In this document: piece by piece, positions 43,255-51,115 of the stretch
Layout: the number at the start of each line of letters is the position of its first letter
How positions within the stretch are numbered: position 1 is the stretch's first letter
The notes under the pieces: model-generated
The model's input: only the letters and a program-made list of their open reading frames with translations
The model's database searches: none
What the model was told of the DNA's origin: nothing
NCBI RefSeq assembly: GCF_021012875.1
Contig: NZ_JAJMZJ010000005.1
Span: 18,578-82,577 of the forward strand
DNA length: 64,000 nucleotides
DNA from: Peptoniphilus sp. KCTC 25270
Lineage (GTDB): Bacteria; Bacillota; Clostridia; Tissierellales; Peptoniphilaceae
Direction of reading: 5' to 3'
Position numbers and translations under genes: made by a program

Positions 43255-43283
43255 ATTATAGCATGGGGAAAATAAATAAACAA
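43255..43283 (-). promoter_or_regulatory. Predicted sigma-A promoter of the hyd maturation operon
   Basis: On the minus strand TTGTTT (43283-43278) and a perfect TATAAT (43260-43255) are separated by 17 bases. The predicted transcript has a leader of about 100 bases before the first start codon. Confidence 0.65.
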
Positions 43284-43302
43284 ATGGAATGGATGGTAGA
43301 AA

Positions 43303-43331
43303 AAACCCCCACTCTGTCAGAATGGGGGTTG
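43303..43331 (-). terminator. Terminator of the 139-residue membrane protein gene
   Basis: AACCCCCA and TGGGGGTT form an eight-base-pair GC-rich stem. On the minus strand the T run TTTTTT follows. Confidence 0.85.
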
Positions 43332-43338
43332 GAAAAAT

Positions 43339-43758
43339 TTATTTCTCTTTTTGGAACAAGATAACAAACAAAGCAAGGAAAAACAAATAAGAAATAGAAG
43401 ATATTATCTTAAGGATTTTAGAGTAATAATTGTAAACCGAAAGGGTTGCAGGATCATTTTCTGCTATAGGCCAAATAAAATCTCCTACAGAAGAGGTAAA
43501 ATAGTTAATCAGTAATCCAAAGAGAAGGATAAAAAGAACAGGGAATAGAATTTCCTTCCAATTCTCTTTGAACGATTTTTTCTCCCCATTATAAAGTATG
43601 GGAAAATACAAAAGACAAGCCGTACGAACCCATTGAACTTGATCCGTGGGAATTTTTGTAAATTCTCTTTTCCCTGCATCTATAAAATAAACCAGAAAAG
43701 CCATTTGAATTATGGCAACAATAGAAAGAAGCAAAACTCTTTTTGTCTTTGTCATCAT
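43339..43758 (-). CDS. Hypothetical integral membrane protein, 139 residues
   Basis: Four hydrophobic segments (about residues 8-28, 46-56, 68-87 and 108-135) with Lys/Glu-rich linkers. AAAGGA lies upstream of two consecutive ATG codons, and the first is used here. Monocistronic by position: a terminator follows, and the M55 peptidase gene upstream on the same strand lies 53 bases away. I do not recognise a family and cannot assign a function. Confidence 0.65.
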   Translation of the reverse strand: MMTKTKRVLLLSIVAIIQMAFLVYFIDAGKREFTKIPTDQVQWVRTACLLYFPILYNGEKKSFKENWKEILFPVLFILLFGLLINYFTSSVGDFIWPIAENDPATLSVYNYYSKILKIISSISYLFFLALFVILFQKEK

Positions 43759-43811
43759 TAAAATATCCTTTCTTATCCCTTTCGTTATTTTAACTAAAAA
43801 ACAAAAACTTC

Positions 43812-44642
43812 TTATTTATCGGCAAGACTTGTCATAACGGAAATGGAATTGATAATATCGGCGGTATTTTCAAGATTCAAACTAACTCGATAGCCGTCCA
43901 ATCGTTGAGCACCAATCATTCTTTCCACTCGGTCTGCCTGGTCTGTGGTGTTAAATTCTATGGTTATATTGTAAGGAGCTTCTAAATCGGGCATAGGAAG
44001 AGTAGAAAAATCTTTTTCCAATACTCGATGAACAGCCTCTATGGTTTCCTTTTCTACGATTTGAGGATTTTTCAACTTAGAGGCAAAGCGTCCCAAACTT
44101 TTTTTCGTAATTACGTATTCTACATACTTCATATAGCCTTCTCGAATGAGCTGGTCGTACAAGCCGCTATCCCCAATAATAAGGGCAACAGGGATGCGAA
44201 GTTCTTTGGCATAAAGAGCATTGACCATGGCTTCGGAACATTTGATTCCATTGATGCTCAATCGGTGAACAGAGGTGGAAAAACTATGTTCCATATTGGC
44301 TTTGTGTTGGCCGCTTCCTGCGTGATAGCCAACGAAAAAGGCCACATCGTGTCCTTCCATTCCATGGACCATAAATTCACGGCGAGGACTTCCCACAATC
44401 AATTGGATTCTTGGATCCATTTTTCCTAAGCGGAAATAGTCCAAACTTCTTCCCATATTATGGGCGTCACAAACGGTAATTTCGGTTATATCTTTGTTTT
44501 TAGGGGATGTTTGAATCCCTTTTATTACGTATTCCATTTGGCGATGAATGGCTTCTAGATACATAGTCCGTTCGCCAGTTTCTTCGGTCCAATTATTGAT
44601 TCCAGCAATTCCTTCCATATCAAACGAAATATAAATTTTCAT
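43812..44642 (-). CDS. dppA: M55 family D-aminopeptidase (DppA-like)
   Basis: Zinc D-aminopeptidase that releases N-terminal D-amino acids from peptides such as D-Ala-D-Ala, in cell-wall recycling or peptide use. 276 residues. The zinc ligands Asp8 and Glu10 known from Bacillus subtilis DppA are at the same positions (ISFDMEG), and CDAHN, GYHAGSG and MEHSFS supply further ligands and the catalytic His. The ATG at 44642 is chosen over the GTG one codon upstream because GGAGGG lies six bases before it. No dpp peptide ABC genes are adjacent. Confidence 0.9.
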   Translation of the reverse strand: MKIYISFDMEGIAGINNWTEETGERTMYLEAIHRQMEYVIKGIQTSPKNKDITEITVCDAHNMGRSLDYFRLGKMDPRIQLIVGSPRREFMVHGMEGHDVAFFVGYHAGSGQHKANMEHSFSTSVHRLSINGIKCSEAMVNALYAKELRIPVALIIGDSGLYDQLIREGYMKYVEYVITKKSLGRFASKLKNPQIVEKETIEAVHRVLEKDFSTLPMPDLEAPYNITIEFNTTDQADRVERMIGAQRLDGYRVSLNLENTADIINSISVMTSLADK

Positions 44643-44731
44643 CACAAACCCTCCTACCTTTAGAATAGCATAAAGAAGGGGGTCTTTCCATAGATTTTAG
44701 AAACTGTTACAATGAATGAAGGAGGGGAATT

Positions 44732-45343
44732 ATGAAGCTTTTGGATATTTTTACGTATGTTTTTGAAGAATTGCCCATTGGCGTTTTGTCTTTTTTAGGA
44801 GAAGATTATTTGCCAAAATCAGAAGTAATAGAAATTGCAGCCGCTGGAGAAGGTGGTTTGTATTTTATTTTGAATCGAGACAATGAAATGGCTCGAGATA
44901 TTATTCGCAGAAAAGAGATTTCTTTTGTTACGTATAAGGACGGACTTTCTTTAAGGGGAACAGAGTTTATAAATATAAAAGGGGTAGTAAAACGAAGCGA
45001 TGAGAGCTGGGACTTGGTAAAAAAGCTCAATCCAGAATTGTCGGATTCTTATAAGGATGAACAGAATCAGAAAATGGTCTTTCTTTTCTTTATTCATGAA
45101 GGGGAAGGGACAATCAAAAAGAAAAAAGAAAGAGCCGAAGCCTTCGCTTTTGGCCAACCAAAGGGTGAATCCTATATTTATGAGGTGAACAATCGCTGTG
45201 TTCGTTGTATGGATTGCGTTCAAGTTTGTCCCGTAGATGCAATAAAACCGCTAGGTGCACGGGTTTCCATTAATCAAAATCTCTGCGTTCATTGTTCGGC
45301 TTGCTACAAAACCTGTGCTTTTTCTGCCATTGATCGTAGTTAA
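44732..45343 (+). CDS. Pyridoxamine-5'-phosphate-oxidase-like protein fused to a 2x[4Fe-4S] ferredoxin
   Basis: 203 residues. The N-terminal ~130 residues look like a split-barrel flavin-binding domain of the PPOX type (GEGGLYFILNRDNEMARDIIRRKEISFVTYKDGLSLRGTEF). The C-terminal 55 residues hold two classical cluster motifs, CVRCMDCVQVCPVDAI and CVHCSACYKTCAFSAI. The design suggests a small flavin/iron-sulfur electron carrier or flavodoxin-like reductase in anaerobic metabolism. The substrate is not known. The GAAGGAGGGG site is strong. tadA begins one base after the stop. Confidence 0.82.
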   Translation: MKLLDIFTYVFEELPIGVLSFLGEDYLPKSEVIEIAAAGEGGLYFILNRDNEMARDIIRRKEISFVTYKDGLSLRGTEFINIKGVVKRSDESWDLVKKLNPELSDSYKDEQNQKMVFLFFIHEGEGTIKKKKERAEAFAFGQPKGESYIYEVNNRCVRCMDCVQVCPVDAIKPLGARVSINQNLCVHCSACYKTCAFSAIDRS

Positions 45344-45344
45344 C

Positions 45345-45821
45345 ATGAAGGAATTTTTTATGAGAGAGGCCCTAAAAGAGGCCCAAAAAGCAAAAGATTT
45401 AGGAGAGGTTCCCATTGGAGCTGTAATCGTTCAAGGGGAGAAAATCATTGGTAGAGGATACAATCGCCGGGAAATTGACGGGGATCCTGTTTCCCACGGA
45501 GAAATTTTGGCCATTCAAATGGCGGCAAAGGAAATGATTTCGTGGCGTTTGGAAGAATGCGATCTCTATGTAACCATAGAACCCTGCCCTATGTGTATGG
45601 GGGCGATTTTGAACAGTCGAATCAATCATTTGTATATTGGAGCGATGAACCCAAGGTTTGGGGCAGCAGGAAGCGTGGTAAATTTAGCGGATTATAAAGC
45701 TTTTAATCATTCTGTAGAAGTGGAATCGGGGATTTTAGAAGAAGAATGTAGCGAAATGATGCAGAGTTTTTTTCGTGAACTTCGCACAAAAAAAGAAAAG
45801 AAAAAGACGAGGGGCCTATAG
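45345..45821 (+). CDS. tadA: tRNA adenosine(34) deaminase TadA
   Basis: Converts A34 of tRNA-Arg(ACG) to inosine. 158 residues. Zinc site: HGEILAI for the His and catalytic Glu, and EPCPMCMGAIL for the two cysteines. The family norm is HAE; here HGE is seen. A second in-frame ATG at 45360 has a better AAGGA site, but alignment with the usual N-terminus favours 45345. The Arg tRNA decoding CGG (tRNA CCG) occurs elsewhere in this window, which fits a two-tRNA scheme for the CGN box. Confidence 0.9.
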   Translation: MKEFFMREALKEAQKAKDLGEVPIGAVIVQGEKIIGRGYNRREIDGDPVSHGEILAIQMAAKEMISWRLEECDLYVTIEPCPMCMGAILNSRINHLYIGAMNPRFGAAGSVVNLADYKAFNHSVEVESGILEEECSEMMQSFFRELRTKKEKKKTRGL

Positions 45822-45840
45822 AGGCGACTCGTCCTTTTTT
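45806..45840 (+). terminator. Bidirectional terminator of tadA and the convergent beta-helix gene
   Basis: GACGAG pairs with CTCGTC with further GGCC/GAGGC pairing inside. TTTTTT follows on the plus strand, and the reverse complement is also followed by T-rich sequence. The tadA stop lies within the stem-loop. Confidence 0.78.
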
Positions 45841-46763
45841 TATCCTTTAATTGGGTAGCCGGAAACTTTTTTATTTCCTTCGATTTCTACTCTTTGTGGA
45901 ACCAAGCTTCCTTTTTCTACAATAGTATTTTCTCCAATAATGGATCCGTCTGATAAAATAACATCTTCTTCTATTACGGCGCCATTTCCGATTTTTGTGC
46001 CATGAATAATACAGCGAGGGCCGATTTTTACATTGTCTCCAATAACGACATCAAAATCTGGCAACATATGAACCACTGTGCCTTCTCCAATGGAAACATT
46101 TTTTCCAATGGAAACCGATCCGTGGGAATCGCCGATGATTTTTACATCGTCTTGGAAATGAGCGCCCTCATCGATTTTTACCTTTCCAATAATTTCGACC
46201 CTTGCCCCTAAAGTAGGAGCCTTCGCTTCCGGGGTAAATTCTTTGTAGGAAAGGAAGGTTTCAGGATTTTCTGCCGGTTCTTGTTGGGGAAGAGGATAGG
46301 TTTCTCCTTGAGTGCGTTCTAGATTTCCTCTACGCATTTTTTTGATCATTTCCTTATCCTCTATGGTTAAACCACGAATTACAGAAAATGGATTTCCCAC
46401 AATGACTGCGTGGGAGGCGGCTTTTGCTCCGTCAGGAAGAACGGTTCCTTCTCCTAAAATCACCCAATCTCCCACGTAACAATCTTCCCCAATTTTTACG
46501 CCGTTTCCAATTTCGCAAAAACTCCCAATATTGGCGCCGCGAATATGGCAACGATGGCCTAGAACGGTTTTTTCTCCAATTTTAACGGGAGAATTTTCTG
46601 TGGATTCCACAAGGGAATTTTCTAAAATCATAGAATGATCTCCAATGGTTATGGGATTTTTACGTCCATCACATGTTACTCCATAGGATAATAGAGAATT
46701 TTCGGCTACTTTTACCTCTCCTAAAACGCGAGTGGTAGAGCGAGTATTTTTATTTGTTTTCAT
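45840..46763 (-). CDS. Left-handed beta-helix (hexapeptide-repeat) protein, gamma-carbonic-anhydrase/acyltransferase-like
   Basis: 307 residues made almost entirely of hexapeptide repeats ([LIV]-G-x4 pattern), in two blocks (about residues 10-130 and 185-305) joined by a helical, Pro-rich linker. Such proteins form trimeric beta-helices. No clear three-His zinc site of an active gamma-carbonic anhydrase was identified, although isolated His occur (KTVLGHRCHIRGA). It could be a sugar or acyltransferase or a scaffold. The two repeat blocks suggest an internal duplication. Confidence 0.7.
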   Translation of the reverse strand: MKTNKNTRSTTRVLGEVKVAENSLLSYGVTCDGRKNPITIGDHSMILENSLVESTENSPVKIGEKTVLGHRCHIRGANIGSFCEIGNGVKIGEDCYVGDWVILGEGTVLPDGAKAASHAVIVGNPFSVIRGLTIEDKEMIKKMRRGNLERTQGETYPLPQQEPAENPETFLSYKEFTPEAKAPTLGARVEIIGKVKIDEGAHFQDDVKIIGDSHGSVSIGKNVSIGEGTVVHMLPDFDVVIGDNVKIGPRCIIHGTKIGNGAVIEEDVILSDGSIIGENTIVEKGSLVPQRVEIEGNKKVSGYPIKG

Positions 46764-46789
46764 AGAAAAAGTCCTTTCTTTTGGAATCG

Positions 46790-46818
46790 TTGAATATTTC
46801 CCTTCTTGTTGTTATAAT
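46790..46818 (+). promoter_or_regulatory. Predicted sigma-A promoter upstream of the truncated AI-2E permease
   Basis: TTGAAT (46790-46795) and a perfect TATAAT (46813-46818) are 17 bases apart. It lies inside the longest possible reading frame, which argues that the true start is downstream at 46907. Confidence 0.7.
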
Positions 46819-46865
46819 GAGCATAGGAAGCCCTTTGGGATCCGATTCAAATAGAATCTATAGGA

Positions 46866-46889
46866 GGCAGGATTTCCTGTCTTTTTTTA
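46866..46889 (+). promoter_or_regulatory. Terminator-like hairpin in the leader of the truncated permease
   Basis: GGCAGG pairs with CCTGTC, followed by TTTTTTT. It lies between the promoter and the AAGGAGGG site of the gene, so it may act as an attenuator. Confidence 0.5.
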
Positions 46890-46906
46890 TTCAAGGAGGG
46901 AAACTC

Positions 46907-47389
46907 TTGGATACATGGAAAAAAATAGGGGAACAAATTGGTATTTCCCTAAAAAAATTTATACAAGCAAAACTCGTAGCTATGGGAATCAATTTGGTTG
47001 TTTTCTTAATTGGATTTTTTATCCTAAAAGTAAAACACTGGATTCTTCTAGGGATTGTAACGACCATAGTAGACGCCTTGCCCTTTGTTGGTGGCGGGGT
47101 CATTTTAATGCCTTGGTCCATTATTGCCTTGATTCAAGGGCAAGGGAAATTGGCCGGTGGGTTGATTTTGCTATTTATTTTGTCCTTTTTGATCCATCAA
47201 ATTGTAGAGCCGTTGATTATAGGAAAATCGGTGGGGTTAAATCCTCTGTATTCCTTTGGAATTATGGTAGGGGCTCTTCTTATTTTTGGACCATGGGGTG
47301 CCATTATAGGAAGTTTGGCTACGGTAGTTTTGTCGGCCGTTGTTGAAGTAAGAAAAATTAATAATCGTGATAGAGATTATCTAGAATAA
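46907..47389 (+). CDS. AI-2E/YtvI family permease, C-terminal half only
   Basis: 160 residues starting with TTG seven bases after AAGGAGGG. The sequence matches only the second half of AI-2E family permeases: YIKAK-like KFIQAKLVAMGINLVVFLIGFFILKVKHWILLGIVTTIVDALPFVGGG, then VEPLIIGKSVGLNPLYSFGIMVGALLIFGPWGAIIGSL. The usual protein is ~350 residues with eight helices, and the N-terminal helices are missing. The upstream in-frame sequence to 46781 is not permease-like. It is either a decayed gene or a stand-alone half. The 3' end overlaps a convergent gene by 32 bases. Confidence 0.75.
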   Translation: MDTWKKIGEQIGISLKKFIQAKLVAMGINLVVFLIGFFILKVKHWILLGIVTTIVDALPFVGGGVILMPWSIIALIQGQGKLAGGLILLFILSFLIHQIVEPLIIGKSVGLNPLYSFGIMVGALLIFGPWGAIIGSLATVVLSAVVEVRKINNRDRDYLE

Positions 47390-47882
47390 GAGCACAGGCG
47401 TAATAAATTTCTAAGGGAATGGCTTCATCACAAATGGAAATGGAATAGGCTTTGCCCTTTTTTGTCCGCTCTCCAGAGAATGTGCCAAGCTTTTCTTCTC
47501 CATCCATTAAATAAAAAGTAGAGTTGCGAACTTCGCCGATTAAGTCGAGGGTGCGTCCTTTCCATTTCAGGCTAAGGTTTGGCATTTCAAAACGGAAGCC
47601 GTCTTTGAATTCCAATCGCCCTCCAGAATAAATCAAAACATAGGAAAGTTTTCGTAAAAAATTGCTACGTTTTTTATGGAGAGAAAAAAATTCATTGTCT
47701 TGTGCGTCTTTTACAGAAAGAGTAAAAGGCAAAAAAGTAAAATCAGATAGGAAAGAGTCGATTTCTTCCGTAATCAAATCTTGTTGGGCAGAAAGAAGCG
47801 TTTGTTCTTCTTCCCCTAAAAAACGAAATACTTTGGAGTTTGGGAGTCGAATTTCTGATTCCAAGCGACAAGTAAAAGTCAT
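47358..47882 (-). CDS. Hypothetical protein, possibly LURP-one/tubby-like fold
   Basis: 174 residues, mostly predicted beta strand, with a hydrophobic C-terminal helix. The C-terminal pattern (RTLDLIGEVRNSTFYLMDGEEKLGTF, then YSISICDEAIPLEIYYACALILDNLYHDY) resembles LURP-one-related proteins, where a beta barrel wraps a central helix. The match is by eye and not firm. There is no ribosome site as strong as in neighbours, but a GGATGTGAG precedes the start. It overlaps the convergent permease by 32 bases. Confidence 0.5.
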   Translation of the reverse strand: MTFTCRLESEIRLPNSKVFRFLGEEEQTLLSAQQDLITEEIDSFLSDFTFLPFTLSVKDAQDNEFFSLHKKRSNFLRKLSYVLIYSGGRLEFKDGFRFEMPNLSLKWKGRTLDLIGEVRNSTFYLMDGEEKLGTFSGERTKKGKAYSISICDEAIPLEIYYACALILDNLYHDY

Positions 47883-47983
47883 TGGCTCACATCCTTTACA
47901 TTATATAAAATAATCCTACTTTGATTGTATCGACAATTGCAAGAAAATACAAGAGAAGAAGAGGATTCGGAAAGGTAGGAAAT

Positions 47984-48211
47984 ATGGAAGAATTAATAAG
48001 AAGAATTAACGAATTGGCAAAAACAGCCAAAGAGAGGGAGTTGACCCCAGAAGAATCCGAAGAAAGAGCCCGTCTTCGAAAAGAATATTTAGAAATCTTT
48101 CGAAAAGGATTCCGTCAACAATTGCTTCATACCAAAGTTGTGGATGAAGAAGGCAACGATGTTACCCCAGAAAAATTAAAAGACGCTCAAGAAGAGGAAG
48201 GCCAAGAATAA
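47984..48211 (+). CDS. UPF0291 (DUF896, YnzC-like) small protein
   Basis: 75 residues: MEELIRRINELAKTAKERE, TPEESEERARLRKEYLEIFRKGFR and HTKVVDEEGND are the hallmarks of this family of short, helical-hairpin, acidic proteins in Bacillota. The function is unknown, although some relatives are linked to the SOS response. A GGTAGGA site lies before the ATG at 47984. trkA starts nine bases after the stop. Confidence 0.88.
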   Translation: MEELIRRINELAKTAKERELTPEESEERARLRKEYLEIFRKGFRQQLLHTKVVDEEGNDVTPEKLKDAQEEEGQE

Positions 48212-48220
48212 GGAGTAATT

Positions 48221-49600
48221 ATGAAGGTTATCTTAGTAGGCGCAGGAAAAATGGGTTTGCGTTTGGCTCGTTCTTTGGTAGAAGAAGGAGTAGAAGTAAC
48301 GGTAATTGATGAAAATCCAGATGTTATTCAACAAGTAAATAATAGTTTGGATGTTTTAACGGTTACGGGAAATGCATTGGATTTTTCCATTTTTAAGGAA
48401 CTGAAAATTGAAACCTATGACTTAATGATTGCCACTGTATCTAGCGACGAATCCAACGTATTGTTGGCAAGTATTTCTAAGAGAATGGGCTGTAAGATGT
48501 CTGTGGCTAGGGTTCGAGATCCTCAATACCACAAACAAATTCGCTTTATTAAGGAAGAGTTGGAAATTGACTATGTAATCAATCCAGACCATGCAACCGC
48601 TATGGCTATTGAAAAATACCTATTGAAGCGATACTCTCTTATGAGTGATGAGTTTGCCGGGGGGAAAGTAAAATTAGTAGAATTTAACGTTTCCCAAGAA
48701 TCCGATTTTGTAGGGAAAAGTTTAATGGAGCTAAAGGGCTTGGACACGCTATTGGTCAGTGCGGTTTCTCGCAGAGGAGAGACCATCATCCCAAACGGAC
48801 GAACCATACTAGAGGAAAATGACGTAATTCTAGTGATTGGTGCTCGAAAAGATGTAGATGAATTCGATCGAACCCACTCCAATGTAAATGCAGTAAAGCC
48901 AGTAAAAAATGTGTTGATTCTTGGCGGAGGAAAGCTAGGCCATTATTTGGGACAGCTGTTGACAGAGGATAATATTAACGTAACCATTATTGAAAACAAT
49001 TTGGAACGAGCAAAAGATTTGAAAGATTTAGTACCAAAGGCCATGGTAATCCATGGAGATGGTACCAATTTTGATACAATAAGAGAAGAAACGCTTCACA
49101 ATACCGATGCCTTTGTGGCAGCAACAGGAATTGATGAAACCAATATTCTTATGGCTCTTTCTATGAAACAAGAGGGGATTAGCAAATCCGTAGCGAAAAT
49201 TTCTCGCCCAAACTTTAACGGCATTTTGGACCGTTTGCATTTAGATGCTGCTTTTAATCCTAGTTTTATTACCGCTTCTGTTATTTTGAAGTTGGTTCGT
49301 GGAAAGGACGCCTTATCCATAAACTTAATGATTGATGGAGATGCAGAAATTACAGAAATTAAATTAAGTCACGGATTGCCAATATTGGATACGCCATTAA
49401 AAGAGTTGCACATGCCAAAGGGGATTCTAATTTCTGCCATTGTTAGAGATGGGGAAGTTATTATTCCCAATGGAAACGCCGAGCTAAAAGCAAACGACCG
49501 CATCATCGTATTTTGTCATCATAAAAACATTCAGAGTATGAAATCTTATTTCTACAAAAAACCGGGAGGTTTTTTCCATGAACTACGTAGCCGCTTTTAA
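48221..49600 (+). CDS. trkA: Trk potassium uptake regulatory protein TrkA
   Basis: Cytosolic gating subunit of the Trk K+ channel. 459 residues with two RCK-N/RCK-C units. Nucleotide-binding glycines are present in both: VILVGAGKMGLRLARSL (first) and VLILGGGKLGHYLGQLL (second), each followed by an acidic residue after the second strand (TVIDENPD; TIIENN). The C-terminal TrkA_C repeats include VLVSAVSRRGETIIPNGRTILEENDVILVI. Overlaps trkH by 23 bases, so they are coupled. Confidence 0.95.
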   Translation: MKVILVGAGKMGLRLARSLVEEGVEVTVIDENPDVIQQVNNSLDVLTVTGNALDFSIFKELKIETYDLMIATVSSDESNVLLASISKRMGCKMSVARVRDPQYHKQIRFIKEELEIDYVINPDHATAMAIEKYLLKRYSLMSDEFAGGKVKLVEFNVSQESDFVGKSLMELKGLDTLLVSAVSRRGETIIPNGRTILEENDVILVIGARKDVDEFDRTHSNVNAVKPVKNVLILGGGKLGHYLGQLLTEDNINVTIIENNLERAKDLKDLVPKAMVIHGDGTNFDTIREETLHNTDAFVAATGIDETNILMALSMKQEGISKSVAKISRPNFNGILDRLHLDAAFNPSFITASVILKLVRGKDALSINLMIDGDAEITEIKLSHGLPILDTPLKELHMPKGILISAIVRDGEVIIPNGNAELKANDRIIVFCHHKNIQSMKSYFYKKPGGFFHELRSRF

Positions 49601-51035
49601 GGTTATTGGATCGATATTAATGATTGAGGGAGTTTTTATGCTTCCTCCCTTTCTCTATGCCTTGATTTATAAAGAAACAACGGTTTCGGGATTTTTAATC
49701 GCCATAATCTTGTGTTTTTTTATTAATTTAGTAATAAAAAGAATGCACCAAGAATCCGTTCACATTCGACCCAAAGACGGACTATTCATTGTTGTGATTG
49801 GCTGGATTTTTGTATCGATTTTAGGAGCCATTCCCTATGTGATTTCAGGAGCCGTTCCTACCTTTATGGATGCCTTATTTGAAACGGTCTCGGGATTTAC
49901 CACAACGGGATCGACAGTAATCAAAAATATAGAAGCAATAGACAAATCTCTAATATTATGGCGTTCCATGACCCATTGGATTGGTGGTATGGGGATTTTG
50001 GTGTTTACTTTGGCCATTTTACCAAAAGTAGGCAATGATGGAATGAAAATTTTCAAGGCAGAAATTCCAGGACCGGTAACGGGGAAAGTAGAGCCAAGGT
50101 TAAAGGATACGGCAAAATATCTATACAAAGTTTATATCTTGCTTACCATCGCCGTATTTGTATTGCTGGTATTGGCTAAGATGCCTGTTTTTGATGCTCT
50201 TATTCATACGCTAGGAGTTACAGCTACTGGAGGATTTTCTTCCCATACGGATTCTGTGGCGCGTTATGGTAGTCAACCGATGATTCTTCTTATTATGTCT
50301 ATTTTTATGATTGTATGCGGAACCAATTTTGCCCTATATTACAGTTTGCATCAAGGAAAACTAAGAGACGTATTAAAAGACGAAGAACTCCATGTATATT
50401 ATGGAATCATTATTATAGCAACGATTTTAATTGCTTTGAACTTGTCATTGTCTCATGGCCAAACGGCGGAAAATTCCTTAGTGGATTCTTTTTTCCATGT
50501 AACTTCGGTTATTTCAACGGCTGGATTTGCAACGGCAGACTATGACCTATGGCCTAGTTTTTCAAAATTTATCATCCTACTTCTAACCTTTGTGGGCTCT
50601 TGTGCAGGGTCCACGGCTGGTGGAATGAAGGTGATTCGAATTCTTATTTTAGGAAAAATTATTCGTAGGGAAATCCTTCGTGTAACTCATCCCAATGCCG
50701 TTATGCCCATTACTCTAAATGGGAAGCGTTTGGATGAGAGTATAATCATGGGGATTGTTGGCTACATGGCCTTGTATTTTCTTTTGTTAATTGTATCCGT
50801 AGGGATTGTTACTTTGAACAACATTGACTTTGTAAGTTCCCTATCGGCGACTATATCTTGTCTTTCCAATGTGGGCCCAGGGTTTAACTTAGTAGGACCT
50901 TCTCAAACTTTTGCAGATTTTTCAACGCCAATCAAACTTCTTTTTACGGGGCTTATGTTATTGGGACGTTTGGAATTTTTCACTATTATTGCATTAATTA
51001 CTCCAAAATCTTGGGTACACCATTCAGAAATATAA
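49578..51035 (+). CDS. trkH: Trk potassium channel subunit TrkH (first copy)
   Basis: K+-translocating membrane subunit with four pore-loop repeats, 485 residues. The four filter segments each retain a glycine: SGFTTTGSTV, TATGGFSSHTD, VISTAGFATAD and LSNVGPGFN. A GGGAGG site precedes the ATG inside the end of trkA. A second copy of the same length, estimated by eye at about 70% identical, lies 80 bases downstream. Confidence 0.95.
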   Translation: MNYVAAFKVIGSILMIEGVFMLPPFLYALIYKETTVSGFLIAIILCFFINLVIKRMHQESVHIRPKDGLFIVVIGWIFVSILGAIPYVISGAVPTFMDALFETVSGFTTTGSTVIKNIEAIDKSLILWRSMTHWIGGMGILVFTLAILPKVGNDGMKIFKAEIPGPVTGKVEPRLKDTAKYLYKVYILLTIAVFVLLVLAKMPVFDALIHTLGVTATGGFSSHTDSVARYGSQPMILLIMSIFMIVCGTNFALYYSLHQGKLRDVLKDEELHVYYGIIIIATILIALNLSLSHGQTAENSLVDSFFHVTSVISTAGFATADYDLWPSFSKFIILLLTFVGSCAGSTAGGMKVIRILILGKIIRREILRVTHPNAVMPITLNGKRLDESIIMGIVGYMALYFLLLIVSVGIVTLNNIDFVSSLSATISCLSNVGPGFNLVGPSQTFADFSTPIKLLFTGLMLLGRLEFFTIIALITPKSWVHHSEI

Positions 51036-51115
51036 AACAGCAGGAGAAGATTTTTTGGAGCCAGTGCAGAAAGAGAATAATTTTTGTTATTTGTTTTCAC
51101 TAGGAGGCTTTTTCC

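Noticed and set aside
43162..43255. A known riboswitch in the hyd leader
   Set aside because: I could not match the leader to the conserved cores of fluoride, SAM, TPP, guanidine, c-di-GMP or preQ1 classes; left as a candidate attenuator.
46781..46906. Upstream extension of the AI-2E permease frame to an ATG at 46781
   Set aside because: It runs through a perfect promoter and a terminator-like hairpin, has no ribosome site and does not resemble the permease family.
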